Origin: Excoecaria cochinchinensis
Lineage: Eukaryota; Streptophyta; Magnoliopsida; Malpighiales; Euphorbiaceae
Assembly (NCBI GenBank): GCA_947683425.1
Contig: CANTUQ010000020.1
Span: 496,001-560,000 of the forward strand
Direction: 5' to 3'
Length of the DNA stretch: 64,000 nt
Under the pieces are notes generated by a model, which saw only the letters and a list, made by a program, of their open reading frames with translations, did not search any database and was not told where the DNA came from. The translations under genes and the position numbers were made by a program. Positions 1 through 11,620 of the stretch are shown here, piece by piece (position 1 is the first letter of the stretch; every line of letters begins with the position of its first letter).

Positions 1-1692
1 TATGCAAAAACCAAATCGTACTTCAACTAGTAACATATATATATATAATTTGTCATGCATAATTCTTATGGATATAGTTATAGAACAATTCATACATCAA
101 CAGTAGGAAAAAGACAAGAAAAAGACATTTACAATTCTTTTTTTTTTTGGGAAACTGAGTACAAAAGAAAACAAGGCAGGGTCTCTATCGCGTTCGCGAC
201 AGAAAGGCATCGAACACGAGTCATGCTGAGGGACACGACTCATGTCGAATGCTTCTCCACCCCACTCGTGCTTTAAAGCACGACAAGCTGAGGAAACACA
301 ACAGCACGAGTCGTGCTGAAGGAGCACAAGTCACACTATTCAGCACGAGTCGTGCTTCATCAGCTCGTGTCGTGCTTTATCAGCACGTGTCGTGCTGAAC
401 CTCACCTACTGCCCCGGCCCTGCCAAAATGCACAACTCGCATGCACAGAAGGGGGCACGAGTCGTGCTTCTCAGTACGAGTCGGATAGCGTGCATGATAC
501 AGTGCCAAACACTTCCTCCGTCTCGTGCTCTATAGCAAGACTCGCACACTGAAGGAGCACGGGTCGGAGGATGGAGCATGAGTTGGACGTAGTGCATGCT
601 ACAGTACCAAAAACACAAGATCTAGGCATTCCTCTCTGTCACGATCATGAGAACGTCGTGCTTGCGATAGAGACAAGATTTCCAGTCCCAACGAAGAGCT
701 GAAACCCAGAATTTTCCCTCAACCAAAACTATTTTGACCCAAAAAATTTTAATCAAATCTTACCTCAAATATAGTCTCCAAAACACCACAACAAACATAA
801 ATTAACATATTCCAACAATCAATTCTCATCAATTAATTACTTTACATGTTAACATTCCATGAATCACAAAATCTAGAAAATTGCAGCAAACTCAATCAAT
901 CCTCATAATCACTTCAATAACCCACACATATGTATAATCATTTTTCACAACTAAAAGCCCATAATATACATGCCAAAATAAGGCCATTTACACACCCAAA
1001 ATTTCAGAAATTCATGTACACTCACACAAGAACACATGAACATGCAAAGAGCAGAAATTTCCCAAACCTGAAATCAATGAACCTCCATTCAAGGGGCTCC
1101 ACTCCCGCTCGCTATTTCCTTGCCCTTGGATTCTTTAGGAGGATTCTCTGAACCACAAACCCACAACACTAAACAAATTCAAAACCCTAACTCACAATTA
1201 CAAAACTCATCTAAAAAAGGAGAAGAAGAATAAGAAAACTAATACCCATCACTTACCACACCAGCTTAGGCCACCCCAAACTCACTTGAACTCACAACTA
1301 AGGGGATGGATTCTAGAAGGAGCAAAGAAGAGATGAAGAGAGGAAGCTTGGTAATGTGAGAGGGGAAGAAGAAAAAGAAACGTGAGGAAGGAAAGGAGAA
1401 TAGCTAAATTCATTCTCTCACTCTCCCAATACTTATCTCCACCTTTATCTTTTCTTGCCATATGTCACACTTTTAAAGGATAAACACACCCAACTCTCCT
1501 CCTCTATCACTTACCCAATCCTAATCTCCTAACACACACACTACTCTCATGCACACACTCACACTAGAATATAACCCAATTAAAGCATAATAACAAATTA
1601 ATTTAACAACAATAGACACATGCTCAAAATAAACCACACATATTTCCACACACACAAGGCTCACTCTACTAGGGTGGTTTTGGGGTGTTACA
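1..1692 (-). repeat. E1 3' LTR (partial)
   Basis: Matches the upper LTR from about 7327 to 9019 nearly end to end. It ends at tgttaca (1686-1692), which read on the minus strand is the LTR start TGTAACACCCC. The 3' part of this LTR lies outside the window. It holds the array of AGCACGA-type inverted repeats (about 215-600) and a decayed CGCG box (about 640-685) in which many CpG sites have become TG or CA relative to the other LTR. Confidence 0.93.
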
Positions 1693-3189
1693 ATACTCTC
1701 CTCCTTAATAGAATTTCGTCCTCGAAATTCTCATCTGATCCAAATAGTTGAGGATACTGAGTTCTCATTGCCTCTTCCAGTTCCCAGGTTGTTTCCTCAA
1801 CACCGTGATGTTGCTAAAGCACTTTAACCAACGGTATCTGCTTGTTCCGAAGCTGCCTAACCTCTCTAGCCGAAATCTCTTTCGGTTCCTCATCAAAAGA
1901 AAAGTCTGACTGAACCCGAATATCTTGCACTTTGAGCACATGTGATGGATCTGATCGGTAGCGACGGAGCATAGATACATGAAAGACATCATGTAACGTG
2001 GCTAACTCTATCGGTAATGCTAACCGATAAGCCACCAGACCAATCTTTTCTAAGATCTCATAGGGTCTAATAAACCGGGAACTCAACTTTCCCTTTTTAC
2101 CAAAACGAAGAACCTTTCGCCATGGAGAAACTTTCAAAAAGACCTTGTCTCCAATTTCATACTGGATATCTCTACGCTTCAAATTAGCATACAACCGCTG
2201 TCTGTCTTTGGCTGCTTTCAGATTCTATTGCACAATTCTAACTTTCTCTTCAGTGTCTCTCACTATCTCCGGGCCTATCATAGCTCTTTCTGACAATTCA
2301 GTCCAACATACCGATGTTCTACATCTCCTCCCATACAATACTTCATAAGGTGCCATTCCCATGCTTGCGTGGTGACTATTATTATATGCGGATTCCATCA
2401 GAGGCACATATCGATCCCAATTTCCTAAAAAATTCCAATGCACAACCCCAAAGCATGTCCTCAAGAATCTGAATAACTCTCTCAGACTGACCATCGGTCT
2501 GGGGATGAAACGTTGTACTGAAGTTTAGCCGAGTACCAAAGCTGACTGAAGTTCTTTCCAAAACATGGACGTGAACCGAGGGTCTCGATCCGACACAATG
2601 GATAACGGAACTCCATGAAGCCTGACTATCTCTCTCATATATATCTCTGCTAACTTATCCATAGAATAATCCAATCGAATAGGCAAGAAATGCACTGACT
2701 TTGACAATCTATCAACTATGACCTATACTGAATCATGCTTGAGCTGTGTCAAAGGCAAGCCAGTCACAAAATCCATCATAACATCATCCTATTTCCATTG
2801 AGGAATGGGTAAGGGGTTAAGAAAACCCAATGGAACTTGGTGTTCGGCTTTCACTTGCTGACACACTAAACACTTCGAAATGAAATCTACTATGTCCTTC
2901 TTCATACCCGGCCACCAATAATGCTGCTTGAGATCTCGATACATCTTATCTCCACCTAGATGCATAGTGAAAACCGATGAATGGGCCTCCTGCAAAAGCT
3001 TCTTCTTCACATCACTCACATCCGGTACACATAACCGATTCCCATGCTTAAGCACTCCTTCACTATCCACTGAAAATTCCGTTTGCTTACCATTTTTCAC
3101 TGCTTGATAAACACGCTGCAAAATAGGGTCACTCAACTGTGCATTCACAATTGTTTGCCTCAAACTCGGTTTAGCTTTTAACTAAGCAA
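1688..3189 (-). pseudogene. E1 integrase with chromodomain-like tail (broken)
   Basis: Open pieces at 2789-3163, 2525-2707, 2225-2494 and 1814-2194 correspond in order to the H2C2 zinc domain (HSSVFTMH ... CLVCQQVKAEH), the catalytic core around SDRDPRF, the region after the catalytic Glu (AYNNSHHASMGMAPYEVLYG), and the C-terminal domain ending in a chromodomain-like segment (HHGVEETTWELEEAM). In-frame stops lie near 2788, 2717, 2229 and 1812. A one-base loss near 2535 shifts frame before the catalytic Glu. The last codon is a TAA formed by the first bases of the LTR (1688-1690). Several stops look like TGG-to-TAG changes. It cannot make active enzyme. Confidence 0.88.
1693..1707 (-). promoter_or_regulatory. 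E1 polypurine tract
   Basis: On the minus strand the purine-rich run AAGGAGGAGAG lies immediately before the 3' LTR start, the expected place for the plus-strand primer of reverse transcription. Confidence 0.75.
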
Positions 3190-5227
3190 TCAATGCGCCT
3201 TCTGAATTAAATCTCCACTTCCCTCTGCTAATAGACAAAGCCGATATTGATTTCCTACTAAGGGCATCCGCTACGACATTCGCTTTACCCGGATGATAGT
3301 CAATACTACAATCATTGTCCTTGAACAGTTCTAACCATCTTCACTGTCTCAAATTCAACTCTTTTTGAGTCAGCAAATACTTCAGACTCTTGTGATCGGT
3401 AAATATTCTACATTTTCCTCCATATAAATAGTGCCGCCACACCTTAAGGGCAAACACTACTGCTGCTAGTTCTAAATCATGTGTCGGGTAGTGTTGCTCA
3501 TGAGGTTTCAATTGCCTGGAAGCATAGGCAACTACTTTACCATCCTGCATTAGAACACAACCTAAGCCCACTCCTAAAGCATCACTATACATGGTGAATT
3601 CCTTACCCGACACAGGCTACGTGAGCACAGGAGCCTTAATCAACATCTCTTTCAGTTGATCAAAACTGGTTTGACACTTATCAGACCAAACAAACCTCAC
3701 CTCCTTCCGGAGAAGTCTAGTCAAAGGTGAAGCTAATACTGAGAATCCCTTAACAAAATGCCTATAGTAGCTAGCCAAACCAAGAAAACTTCTTACTTCT
3801 GGCACATTTTTAGGCAGTAACCAGTTCACAATCGCCTCCACTTTGGATGGGTCTACCCGAATACCATCGGCTGAAACCACATGTCCAAGAAAAGTTACTT
3901 CTTTTAGCCAAAATGCACACTTACTGAGTTTAGCATAAAGTTGGTGATCCCTCAACACTTGTAATACCAAACGGAGATGTTCTTCATGTTCCTTCTCATT
4001 CCTCGAATAAACAAGGATATCGTCAATGAACACTACCACAAACCGATCCAGATACTGTCTGAAGACCCTGTTCATTAGATCCATAAAGGCTGAGGGCGCG
4101 TTGGTCAAACCAAAAGGCATCACTAAGAATTCATAGTGACCATAGCACGTCCGAAAAGCCGTCTTTGCCACATCCGTATCCTTTACCCTTAACTAGTAGT
4201 AACCCGATCTCAAGTCTATCTTGGAGAACACTCCTGCCCCTCTTAACTGATCAAAAAGATCTTCAATCCGAGGTAACGGATACTTATTCTTTACCATAAC
4301 CTTGTTGAGTTGCCTGTAATCTATACACATCCGCAATGTCCCGTCTTTCTTCTTAACAAACAAGACAGGAGCACCCCACGGAGACACACTGGGCCAGATG
4401 AATCCTCTATCCAGAAGTTCTTGCAATTGACTCTTCAGTTATTTCAATTCCACTGGAGCCATCCGATACGGAGCCTTGGAAATCAGAGATGCTCCCGGTA
4501 CAATCTCCACTGACAACTCTACTTCCCTCTCTAGTGGTAACCCCGGTAACTCTTCCGAAAAAACATCCTCAAATTCTCTCACAATCGGAATATCTTGCAC
4601 TTTAACTTGCCCTCTCCGTGAGTCTAGAACTAGTGCCAAGTACACTTCATATCCCTTCCTTATAAACCTCTTAGCCTTCATTGCTGAAATGACATTAAGC
4701 AATGAACTACTTCCCTCACCTTTCACAATCACAAGTAACTGATTTTTATCTTTGAAAACCAAAACTTTCCTATGACAATCCACTATGGCTTGATGCTTGG
4801 CTAACCAATCGATTCCCAAAATAACATAAAACTCATGAAATGGCAACCGAATCAAATCAACTGCAAACTCCATGCCTTGAATTCTTAAAGGACAATTCCT
4901 ACAAACCGGGCTCACAATAACACTCTGACCCAATGGGCTAGACACACAGATCTCATAATCCAATCTTTCCTCACTCCCCAAACTATCACCCAATCCACTA
5001 GAACACAGGTACGAATGAGTAGAACCCGGATCTATCAAAACATACACTTCAGAATCAAACAATAAAAACTTACCAACAATTACTTCCGGTGCGTTCTGCT
5101 CATCCCTAGCTTTCATGGCATAGGCTCTACCAGCTGTCGGAATGGGGCGGTCCACAGACTCAGATAACTCTCTCTCTCGAGGCCGTCCACCACGACCCCG
5201 TGCTCTACCTCTTCCACGGCTTCCTTA
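3190..5227 (-). pseudogene. E1 protease, reverse transcriptase and RNase H (broken)
   Basis: The piece at 4439-5155 has the aspartic protease motif DPGSTHSYLC. Those at 4193-4426 and 3617-4171 carry RT (KKKDGTLRMCIDYRQLNK, then FIDDILVYS as the YxDD box, then FLGHVVSADGI). The one at 3341-3613 is RNase H (YSDALGVGLGCVL, TDHKSLKYLLTQ). Stops near 4437, 4190, 3615, 3340 and 3183 split what should be one reading frame. Those at 4190, 3615 and 3183 look like CAG-to-TAG and the one at 3340 like CGA-to-TGA, as expected from cytosine deamination. Confidence 0.9.
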
Positions 5228-6301
5228 AGGAGCATTGGATCCTGCTCAACTACCCTCTTGACCTGGAATACTCTCACGCATATTCGGGCAATTAGCAAGG
5301 AAGTGGTCCATACTACCACACCTGAAGCACCCTCCTGTCAGCCATCGACATTTGCCCCAATAGCGCCTACTACAATGGGAGCATTGAGGCATAACATCGC
5401 CTCTACCCCCTGAACCTCCTCTACCCGTGCCTAATCCTCTTGAAGAGTCCGGTCTCCTCCCTCTAGTAGTCGGACGAGCAGGAGGCTCACCAGCAGGATT
5501 CCCTTGGGATTCTCTTGATCTTTTCTTTGAAGAGGAACTGCCTCTGGAGGTCTTTCTCCTCAAAGCTTTCTCTCTCAAAACATGCTCTGATCGCTCCATG
5601 CTCAAGGCCGCCTGAACCAGCTGATAATAGCTAACATTCGGGGCAGACATCAAAGAAACTTACATTGCCTTCAAATATTCATTCAAACCCGCCTCAAAAA
5701 GTTGACACCGAAACTCATCAGTAAGAATTCTTGGCGGTGCATACTTACTAAGTCTGTTGAACTCATTCTCATAGTCTGCCACAGACATCACCCTCTGCCT
5801 AAGACTCAAGAACTGCGCCCATCTAGCATCTTTGAATGCTTTAGTTACATACTTATTTTGGAACTCCTTCTCAAAGAACCCCCATGACAAAGGCTTGGGA
5901 AGCTGGGGCTGACTGAGCACTAACCTCCACCAGTCATAAGCAGAGCCTTGCAATAGAGACACTACACATTCCACTTCTCTATCTGGCAGACATCTGATTT
6001 CCCTTAGTACTCGCTTCACTTTATCAATCCACATCTCAACTTTGTCTGATTCATCTAAGCTGGTGCCAAAGAAATCCTCAGCTCCATATTTTCTCATATT
6101 CTCAATAGGTGCCCTAGGTGCAGTTACTCTCTCCAGCACCCTAGCCATACCTTGGGATATCTTAAGCATCGCTTCTAAGGGAGCCGTAGGGGCCTCAGCT
6201 TGCACTCTAGGAGGTTGAGCCGGACCCGAAACTGATGGATCTTACTCTCGGGGATTCGCACTCTCGGCTAACCCCTCAAGCGATCCACGAGAAGACTCCA
6301 T
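5228..6301 (-). pseudogene. E1 gag (broken)
   Basis: The start is taken at the ATG whose complement is 6299-6301 (MESSRGSLEGLAESANP), homologous to the start of E8 gag. A TAA follows near 6240, then the capsid region is open at 5660-6205 and the nucleocapsid at 5246-5653. The zinc knuckle CFRCGSMDHFLANC (C-x2-C-x4-H-x4-C) is intact, followed by an RG-rich stretch. Further stops occur near 5655, 5247 and 5226. Gag would form the particle shell and bind element RNA. Confidence 0.9.
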
Positions 6302-6393
6302 AGCTACAAAACATAAACCACGATTCGTATCAGGCCAACACAACTCTAACAAACTTTCTATGATACCCTAGCCCAGAAACATCTAAACCTACT

Positions 6394-6405
6394 GCTCTGA
6401 TACAA
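6394..6405 (-). promoter_or_regulatory. E1 primer-binding site (tRNA-iMet type)
   Basis: Minus-strand TTGTATCAGAGC, one change from the common iMet PBS TGGTATCAGAGC, a few bases inside the end of the 5' LTR. Confidence 0.8.
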
Positions 6406-7284
6406 TAAAATGTAACACTCCTTACCTATACGTAGAGAACTTCACCCTATGAAGAGGATGAAGGTCCCCGATAGATAAGGGTTGCCACCCACAGACGCTC
6501 AAACAGAACCAATTGCACACCAATTACATATGCGAATGAATAAATTAAAATTTCACAACTTATGAGAGAGAGAGTCATAGAGCAAAATATTGCATTTCAT
6601 TAATATAACAAAGGTGGTTTAACATATTCCAAAAAGGATACAAAAGTACCTCAGCACAACTGAGTAGTTACCTGTAATTAACATCAAAACGACATATAAA
6701 AGATTCTTTACATAGTTTTAAAAGTACAAGACTTTAATACATACAAAAAGAATACAAGGCTTAAACTACAAAACCTTCTATCCACTAGTCGTATTGGCCC
6801 TATTGATGCGAATCCCGCTGATAAAGCCTTCAAAATCTTCCACACCTGAACGGATAAAACACCCGTGCTAAGCGAAATCACTTAGTGGGGAAGCAAAGAT
6901 GCACAACGACCACTCACAGTGGCGTCAACAAATAATCACAAGCAAATGGCACAGTTACATGTTAAAATTTCATAAGTTACTTAAAGCATAACAGCATCAC
7001 AATCATATTATTCCCAACATGCAATCTTTCAAAGTTCACATATAATAACAAATAACATCCTTGCACCTGCTTTATCAAAATAGTGGATAACGAGTACACG
7101 TAGATACCCGAAGGTATTAACATTATTCTCATAACACATAGATACCCAAGGGTATCAAAACAATCTTTTTAATTTTATTCCAAAACATTTTCGCGTAGAT
7201 TCGGTACATAGGGATCACGAAGATCCGGTCGGGGGACCTGATTAGGGTCCAAATCATTCGGTAGCTGCAGCAATAGTAACTCTA

Positions 7285-7298
7285 TTAGGCATGCCTAA
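7285..7298. promoter_or_regulatory. Conserved LTR palindrome TTAGGCATGCCTAA in E1
   Basis: Perfect 14-bp palindrome 874 bp from the LTR 3' end, next to an AGCTGCAG site. The same palindrome is in the E2 and E9 LTRs at a nearly identical distance. Function unknown. Confidence 0.6.
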
Positions 7299-7496
7299 CT
7301 ATCCACTTATTCGACTCTAGCAGGTTATGCATAAACCAAATCGTACTTCAACTAGTAACATATATATATAATTTGTCATGCATAATTCTTATGGATATAG
7401 TTATAAAACAATTCATACATCAACAGCAGGAAAAAGACAAAAAAAAGACATTTAGAATTCTTTTTTTTTTGGGAAACTGAGTACAAAAGAAAACAA

Positions 7497-8003
7497 GCCC
7501 GAATGGGGGGTCTAAGTCGTGCTCGCGACTAAGTCTCTCTCGCGATAGAAAGGCATCGGACACGAGTCGTGCTGAGGGGCACGACTCGTGTCGGATGACT
7601 TCTCCACCCCAGCCGTGCTTCAAAGCACGACAAGCTGAGGAAACACAATAGCACGAGTCGCGCTGAACGAGCACGACTCGTGCTATTCAGCATGAGTCGT
7701 GCTTCATCAGCAGGTGTCGTGCTGAACCTCACCTACTGCCCCCCGCCTTGCCGAAATGCACAACTCGCACACACAGAAGGGAGCACGAGTCGTGCTTCTC
7801 AGCATGAGTCGGACGGTGTGCATGCTATAGTGCCAAACACTTCCTCCATCTCGTGCTCCACAGCAAGACTCACACACTGAAGGAGCACGAGTCAGACGAT
7901 GGAGCACGAGTCGGACGCAGTGCATGCTACAGTGCCAAAAACACGAGATCTGGGCATTCCTCTCTGTCGCGATCGCGAGAACGTCGCGCTCGCGACAGAG
8001 ACG
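7497..8003. repeat. Array of AGCACGA-G/C-TCGTGCT inverted repeats plus CGCG box
   Basis: The unit AGCACGAGTCGTGCT and its complement recur in full or slightly mutated form (for example 7670-7684, 7689-7703 and 7782-7796). The block starts with TCGCGA-containing sequence (about 7519-7553) and ends with the palindrome TCGCGATCGCGA (7967-7978). Each 15-mer can fold as a 7-bp hairpin. No coding function is seen. Confidence 0.75.
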
Positions 8004-9019
8004 AGATTTCCAGTCCCAACGAAGAGCTGAAACCCAGAATTTTCACTCAAGCAAAACTATTTTGACCCAAAAACTTTTAATCAAATCTTACCTCAAATAT
8101 GGCCTCCAAAACACCACAACAAACATAAATTAACATATTCCAACAATCAATTCTCATCAATTAATCACTTTACATGTTAACATTCCATGAATCACAAAAT
8201 ATAGAAAATTGCAGCAAACTTAATCAATCCTCATAATCACTTCAATAACCCACACATATGTATAATCATTTTTCACAACTAAAAGCCCATAATATACATG
8301 CCAAAATAAGACCATTTACACACCCAAAATTTCAGAAATTCATGTACACTCACACAAGAACAAATAAACATGCAAAGAGCAGAAATTTCCCAAACTTGAA
8401 ATCAATGAACATCCAATCAAGGGGCTCCACTCCCGCTCGCTATTTCCTTGCCGTTGGATTCTTTAGGAGGATTCTCTGAACCACAAACCCACAACACTAA
8501 ACAAATTCAAAATCCTAACTCACAATTACAAAACTCATCTAAAGAAGGAGAAGAAGAATAAGAAAACTAATACCCATCACTTACCACACCAGCTTAGGCC
8601 ACCCCAAACTCACTTGAACTCACAACTAAGAGGATGGATTCAAGAAGGAGCAAAGAAGAGAGGAAGAGAGGAAGCTTGGTAATGTGAGAGGGAAGAAGAA
8701 AAAAAAACGTGAGGAAGGAAAGGAGAACAGCTAAATTCATTCTCTCACTCTCCCAATACTTCTCTCCACCTTTATCTTTTCTTGCCACATTTCACACTTT
8801 TAAAGGATAAACACACCCAACTCTCCTCCTCTATCACTTACCCAATCCTAATCTCCTAACACACACACTACTCTCATGCACACACTCACACTAGAACATA
8901 ACCTAATTAAAGCATAATAACAAATTAATTTAACAACAATAGACACATGCTCAAAATAAACCACACATATTTCCACACACACAAGGCTCACTTTACTAGG
9001 GTGGTTTCGGGGTGTTACA

Positions 9020-9918
9020 CATCAATTCACAGATTCATCCAACATTAGGGTTCAATCTTAAGTCAATCAAACTCATAGAATTCATTATCACTCCACATGT
9101 TCATTTCTTCAATTCAACACACCTCATAACATAATTTACACACTTAAACACATAAACTGTCAATTTACACACACAAAATAATTAGTTCCCAAACCTTAAT
9201 TTCCTTAGCTCCACTTAAGCTCACTTGGCACTTTGACCATCAACCCTCTTTTTTCCCCTTTTCTCTTCTCACAGCCATTACCACATGCATAATCAGATTT
9301 CTAGAATTGAAACACCATAATCAATCCTCAATCCCATAAATTTTAAAATAAGAATAAGTGGAAGATGAAGAACTATAATTAGTCACTTACCTTATAAGAT
9401 GATTAAACACACACATACAAACCCCTTCTAAACTCACAATACAGCAGAAATTTCACTTAAGGAACTTAAAAAGAAGAAGAAAATGAAATGAAGGGGAAAA
9501 AGGAGATGTAGAAACGTGAGGGAGAGAGCAAAGAGAGAAGAAAGAGGAAAAAAAGAGAAGGAAAAGGTGGAGAGAGGAGTGATAGAGGCCCAAAGCAGCC
9601 TATGGGTGAGATTCTCTCTCCTACATGCATGGCCCTAGTTGGCAAAGCAAAAAAGACACATAGGTCCCACAATTCAGTCCCACTAATAAAATTTGACTTT
9701 TTTTAAGCTTAATTAAATCCCATTATATGCTAATCAACCCAATTAACATTTAATCATGCTCTTTTACATTTTTGTCACTTAAACAAATTTTATTTATGCA
9801 ATTGGGTCCACAATTTCTCAATTACTCTTAAATCCAAATTAGCAAACTCACTATTAAATTCACCCAACTACCCTAGTCAAGCCAACATACTACTAGGGTT
9901 GATTTCGGGGGCATTACA
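9020..9918 (-). repeat. LTR fragment B (5' part of a minus-strand LTR)
   Basis: Ends at gcattaca (9918), so on the minus strand it starts TGTAATGCCCCCGAAATC and soon has CCCTAGTAG, the same opening as other Tekay-like LTRs here. About 0.9 kb is visible before E1 interrupts it. The rest, and any internal region, should lie left of the window. No gene is seen; it is AT-rich with a purine-rich stretch around 9465-9590. Confidence 0.75.
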
Positions 9919-10667
9919 CCGGCAGAAACTTAGGTTTTCGAGCTCTCTGTCATGCTTGTGATAGAGATCACCTCGGCTGAAGCTTGGGTGCTATGCATTT
10001 GGTTGCTCTTGCGACAGAATCGCATTTCGCACTCTGGGTTCGAGTTGAATAGCTCCTCAAACGTCAAACTCAACCAAAACCCACACAATCAACCAAATAA
10101 CTTCAACCCACTTATCACAAATCATTTAAACAAGTTTCTAAACATTCAATCAAGGTTTTACACTAATTACAAGTAACTAATTTGACAAAATTAAACCATA
10201 TACACAATCAAACCTCAAACCCTAAAAATCAATGGAAATACATCAAGATTCCATTTAACCTTTCATATACAAATCCCTTTCCCAATTCCTTTCAAAATGA
10301 GCAAAACCCAACACAAATATACATGTATATATGCTCAATTCCTCAAATTTCCAGAAATTCACATCAGTTGACCAAAAACACAAATATATCAACACACATA
10401 AATCCCAAACTTGAGTTCCTTTACTTCTAAAAGCTTCATTAACCGCTCTTCCTTGCTCCTATACTCATCCAAAAACACAATCTTCCAATTTCCTCATCAC
10501 ATACACACAAAATAACCCAAAATTCAAAGGTCAACCCAAATCACATATAACCTTTACTCATGTAAAATAAGAGGAAAAGAAGAAGAAAGGAACCAATTAC
10601 TTACTTGATCAACCCTTGAATTGCAAACCAACCAAAGCACAATAGCTAGAGAATGGAATTAAGACAA

Positions 10668-10726
10668 GAGAAGAAGAAGAAGAAGAAGAAGAAGAAGAAG
10701 AAGAAGAAGAAGAAGAAGAAGAAGAA
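10668..10726. repeat. AAG/CTT microsatellite
   Basis: Uninterrupted run of about twenty GAA repeats inside LTR C. On the LTR's sense (minus) strand it is CTT-rich and would fall in the transcribed leader. Confidence 0.95.
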
Positions 10727-10783
10727 CGGGAAGAATGGGAGAGAGGAGAGCATATTTCTACCCTCTCTCACATTCTTTCTCTT

Positions 10784-10792
10784 CTTTTTATA
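10784..10792 (-). promoter_or_regulatory. Putative TATA box of LTR C
   Basis: Minus-strand TATAAAAAG lies about 30 bp downstream of a CATGTGGCAA box and upstream of the CTT tract, an order expected for an LTR promoter. Inferred from sequence only. Confidence 0.4.
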
Positions 10793-11139
10793 CCTCTCCA
10801 ACTCATTCCTATCCCCTTGCCACATGTCACTTTGCTATTGGTCCACTCTAGATTTTTATGTCAAACTTCCCCTTTTAATCCTCTATCCTTTTTCCTTTCC
10901 TTTAATTGGCATATAACATATCTATTTCAAATCCTAGGCGACATAATTAATTTTATTCCTTTAATTTAGTCCCTAACTCCATACTTCACCATTTGCAGTT
11001 GGCCGCACTTGCCGAAACTTTTACATTAATTCCGAACTTGTCCTTTTCGGCACCCCCAACACCACAACTCACATAATTTCAATCACTGTTATGTCTAGAC
11101 ATGTACAAATCCATCTAGGGTACATTTTGAGGTGTTACA

Positions 11140-11472
11140 CAAGTTGGCCGAACCACTATAATTTCTTTGTGTTAGCTTTTCTGCTCTCTTTTCTAAAACT
11201 CTGCTCTTCCACTTCTCTATTTTTGAAATTTTGGTAGTTGTGTTTTCAAAATTATTTCTTAAATCTATTTTGGAAATATTCACAATAAATTTCATGCATA
11301 CAATTTTCAGAGTTATTTTTTGAGCTTTTAATTGTAAAAGAACTTGCAAAAATCTAATCATTGCTTGCATTGCATTTCTATGTTCATAGTCAGAATTCTG
11401 CATATTCATACATTTATGTTCCATTAGAAACATAGCCATTCACCCCCCTCTTGTGTCTCTTTGGAACCTACA
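11140..11472 (+). repeat. E0 copia 5' LTR, 3' portion
   Basis: Follows LTR C directly and ends ggaacctaca just before the PBS. Text such as ttggccgaaccac and cacccccctcttgtg is typical of the ends of plant copia LTRs. The upstream part was displaced by LTR C. Confidence 0.65.
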
Positions 11473-11474
11473 TT

Positions 11475-11486
11475 TGGTATCAGAGC
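11475..11486 (+). promoter_or_regulatory. E0 primer-binding site (tRNA-iMet type)
   Basis: Exact TGGTATCAGAGC two bases after the LTR end, the usual copia PBS. Confidence 0.85.
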
Positions 11487-11522
11487 AGTACTAATTTCCC
11501 TAAGGTTTAATCTCCTTGTATA

Positions 11523-11529
11523 ATGGCCT
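11523..11529 (+). pseudogene. E0 gag start codon fragment
   Basis: ATGGCCT is all that remains of the gag start here. The coding sequence picks up as ccttgagtgatcc at 27591, which restores sense after removing the intervening LTR G and E2, so about 16 kb separates the start codon from its body. Confidence 0.6.
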
Positions 11530-11620
11530 AAATACTAGCTTAGTAGTATTCAGTGAATTTTATAGAGTCTATAATGTGATTTCGGTATAGAGTGATGGCT
11601 TGAGTACCTTTAACCACAGT

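Larger units (their letters stand above)
1..9019 (-). mobile_element. E1: decayed Ty3/gypsy Tekay-like (chromovirus) retrotransposon, truncated by window edge
   Basis: Minus-strand element reading from a 5' LTR at 6411-9019, through an iMet-type PBS, gag, protease, RT, RNase H and integrase remnants, to a 3' LTR that is cut by the window start (1-1692). The internal region is 4718 bp, essentially the same as E2 (4719 bp), and the proteins are clearly homologous to E2. About a dozen in-frame stops and at least two frameshifts make it non-autonomous. Lineage is inferred from the iMet PBS, the FIDD RT motif and a chromodomain-like C-terminus after the integrase. It is inserted in LTR B, whose sequence resumes at 9020. 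Confidence 0.93.
6411..9019 (-). repeat. E1 5' LTR (2609 bp)
   Basis: Bounded by tgtaacactcc at 6411 and ggggtgttaca ending at 9019. Read on the minus strand it begins TGTAACACCCC and contains, near its 3' end, the remains of the double hairpin (6855-6885) and the palindrome TTAGGCATGCCTAA (7285-7298) shared with other LTRs here. The middle (7497-8000) is an array of AGCACGA/TCGTGCT inverted repeats and a CpG-rich box. Compared with the lower LTR there are indels and many transitions, so E1 is clearly older than E2. Confidence 0.93.
9919..11139 (-). repeat. LTR fragment C (5' part of a minus-strand LTR)
   Basis: Ends at ggtgttaca (11139); on the minus strand it starts TGTAACACCTC with CCCTAG soon after. 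It holds a TGACATGTGGCAA-type box (about 10820), a TATA-like motif, a long CTT microsatellite downstream of it, and a decayed CGCG box near 9945-10015 resembling the one in the E7 LTR. It is interrupted by LTR B at 9918/9919 and is itself inserted in the copia LTR that resumes at 11140. No gene seen. Confidence 0.75.

Noticed and set aside
10653..10916. Frame with a poly-Lys run
   Set aside because: It is the AAG microsatellite of LTR C.
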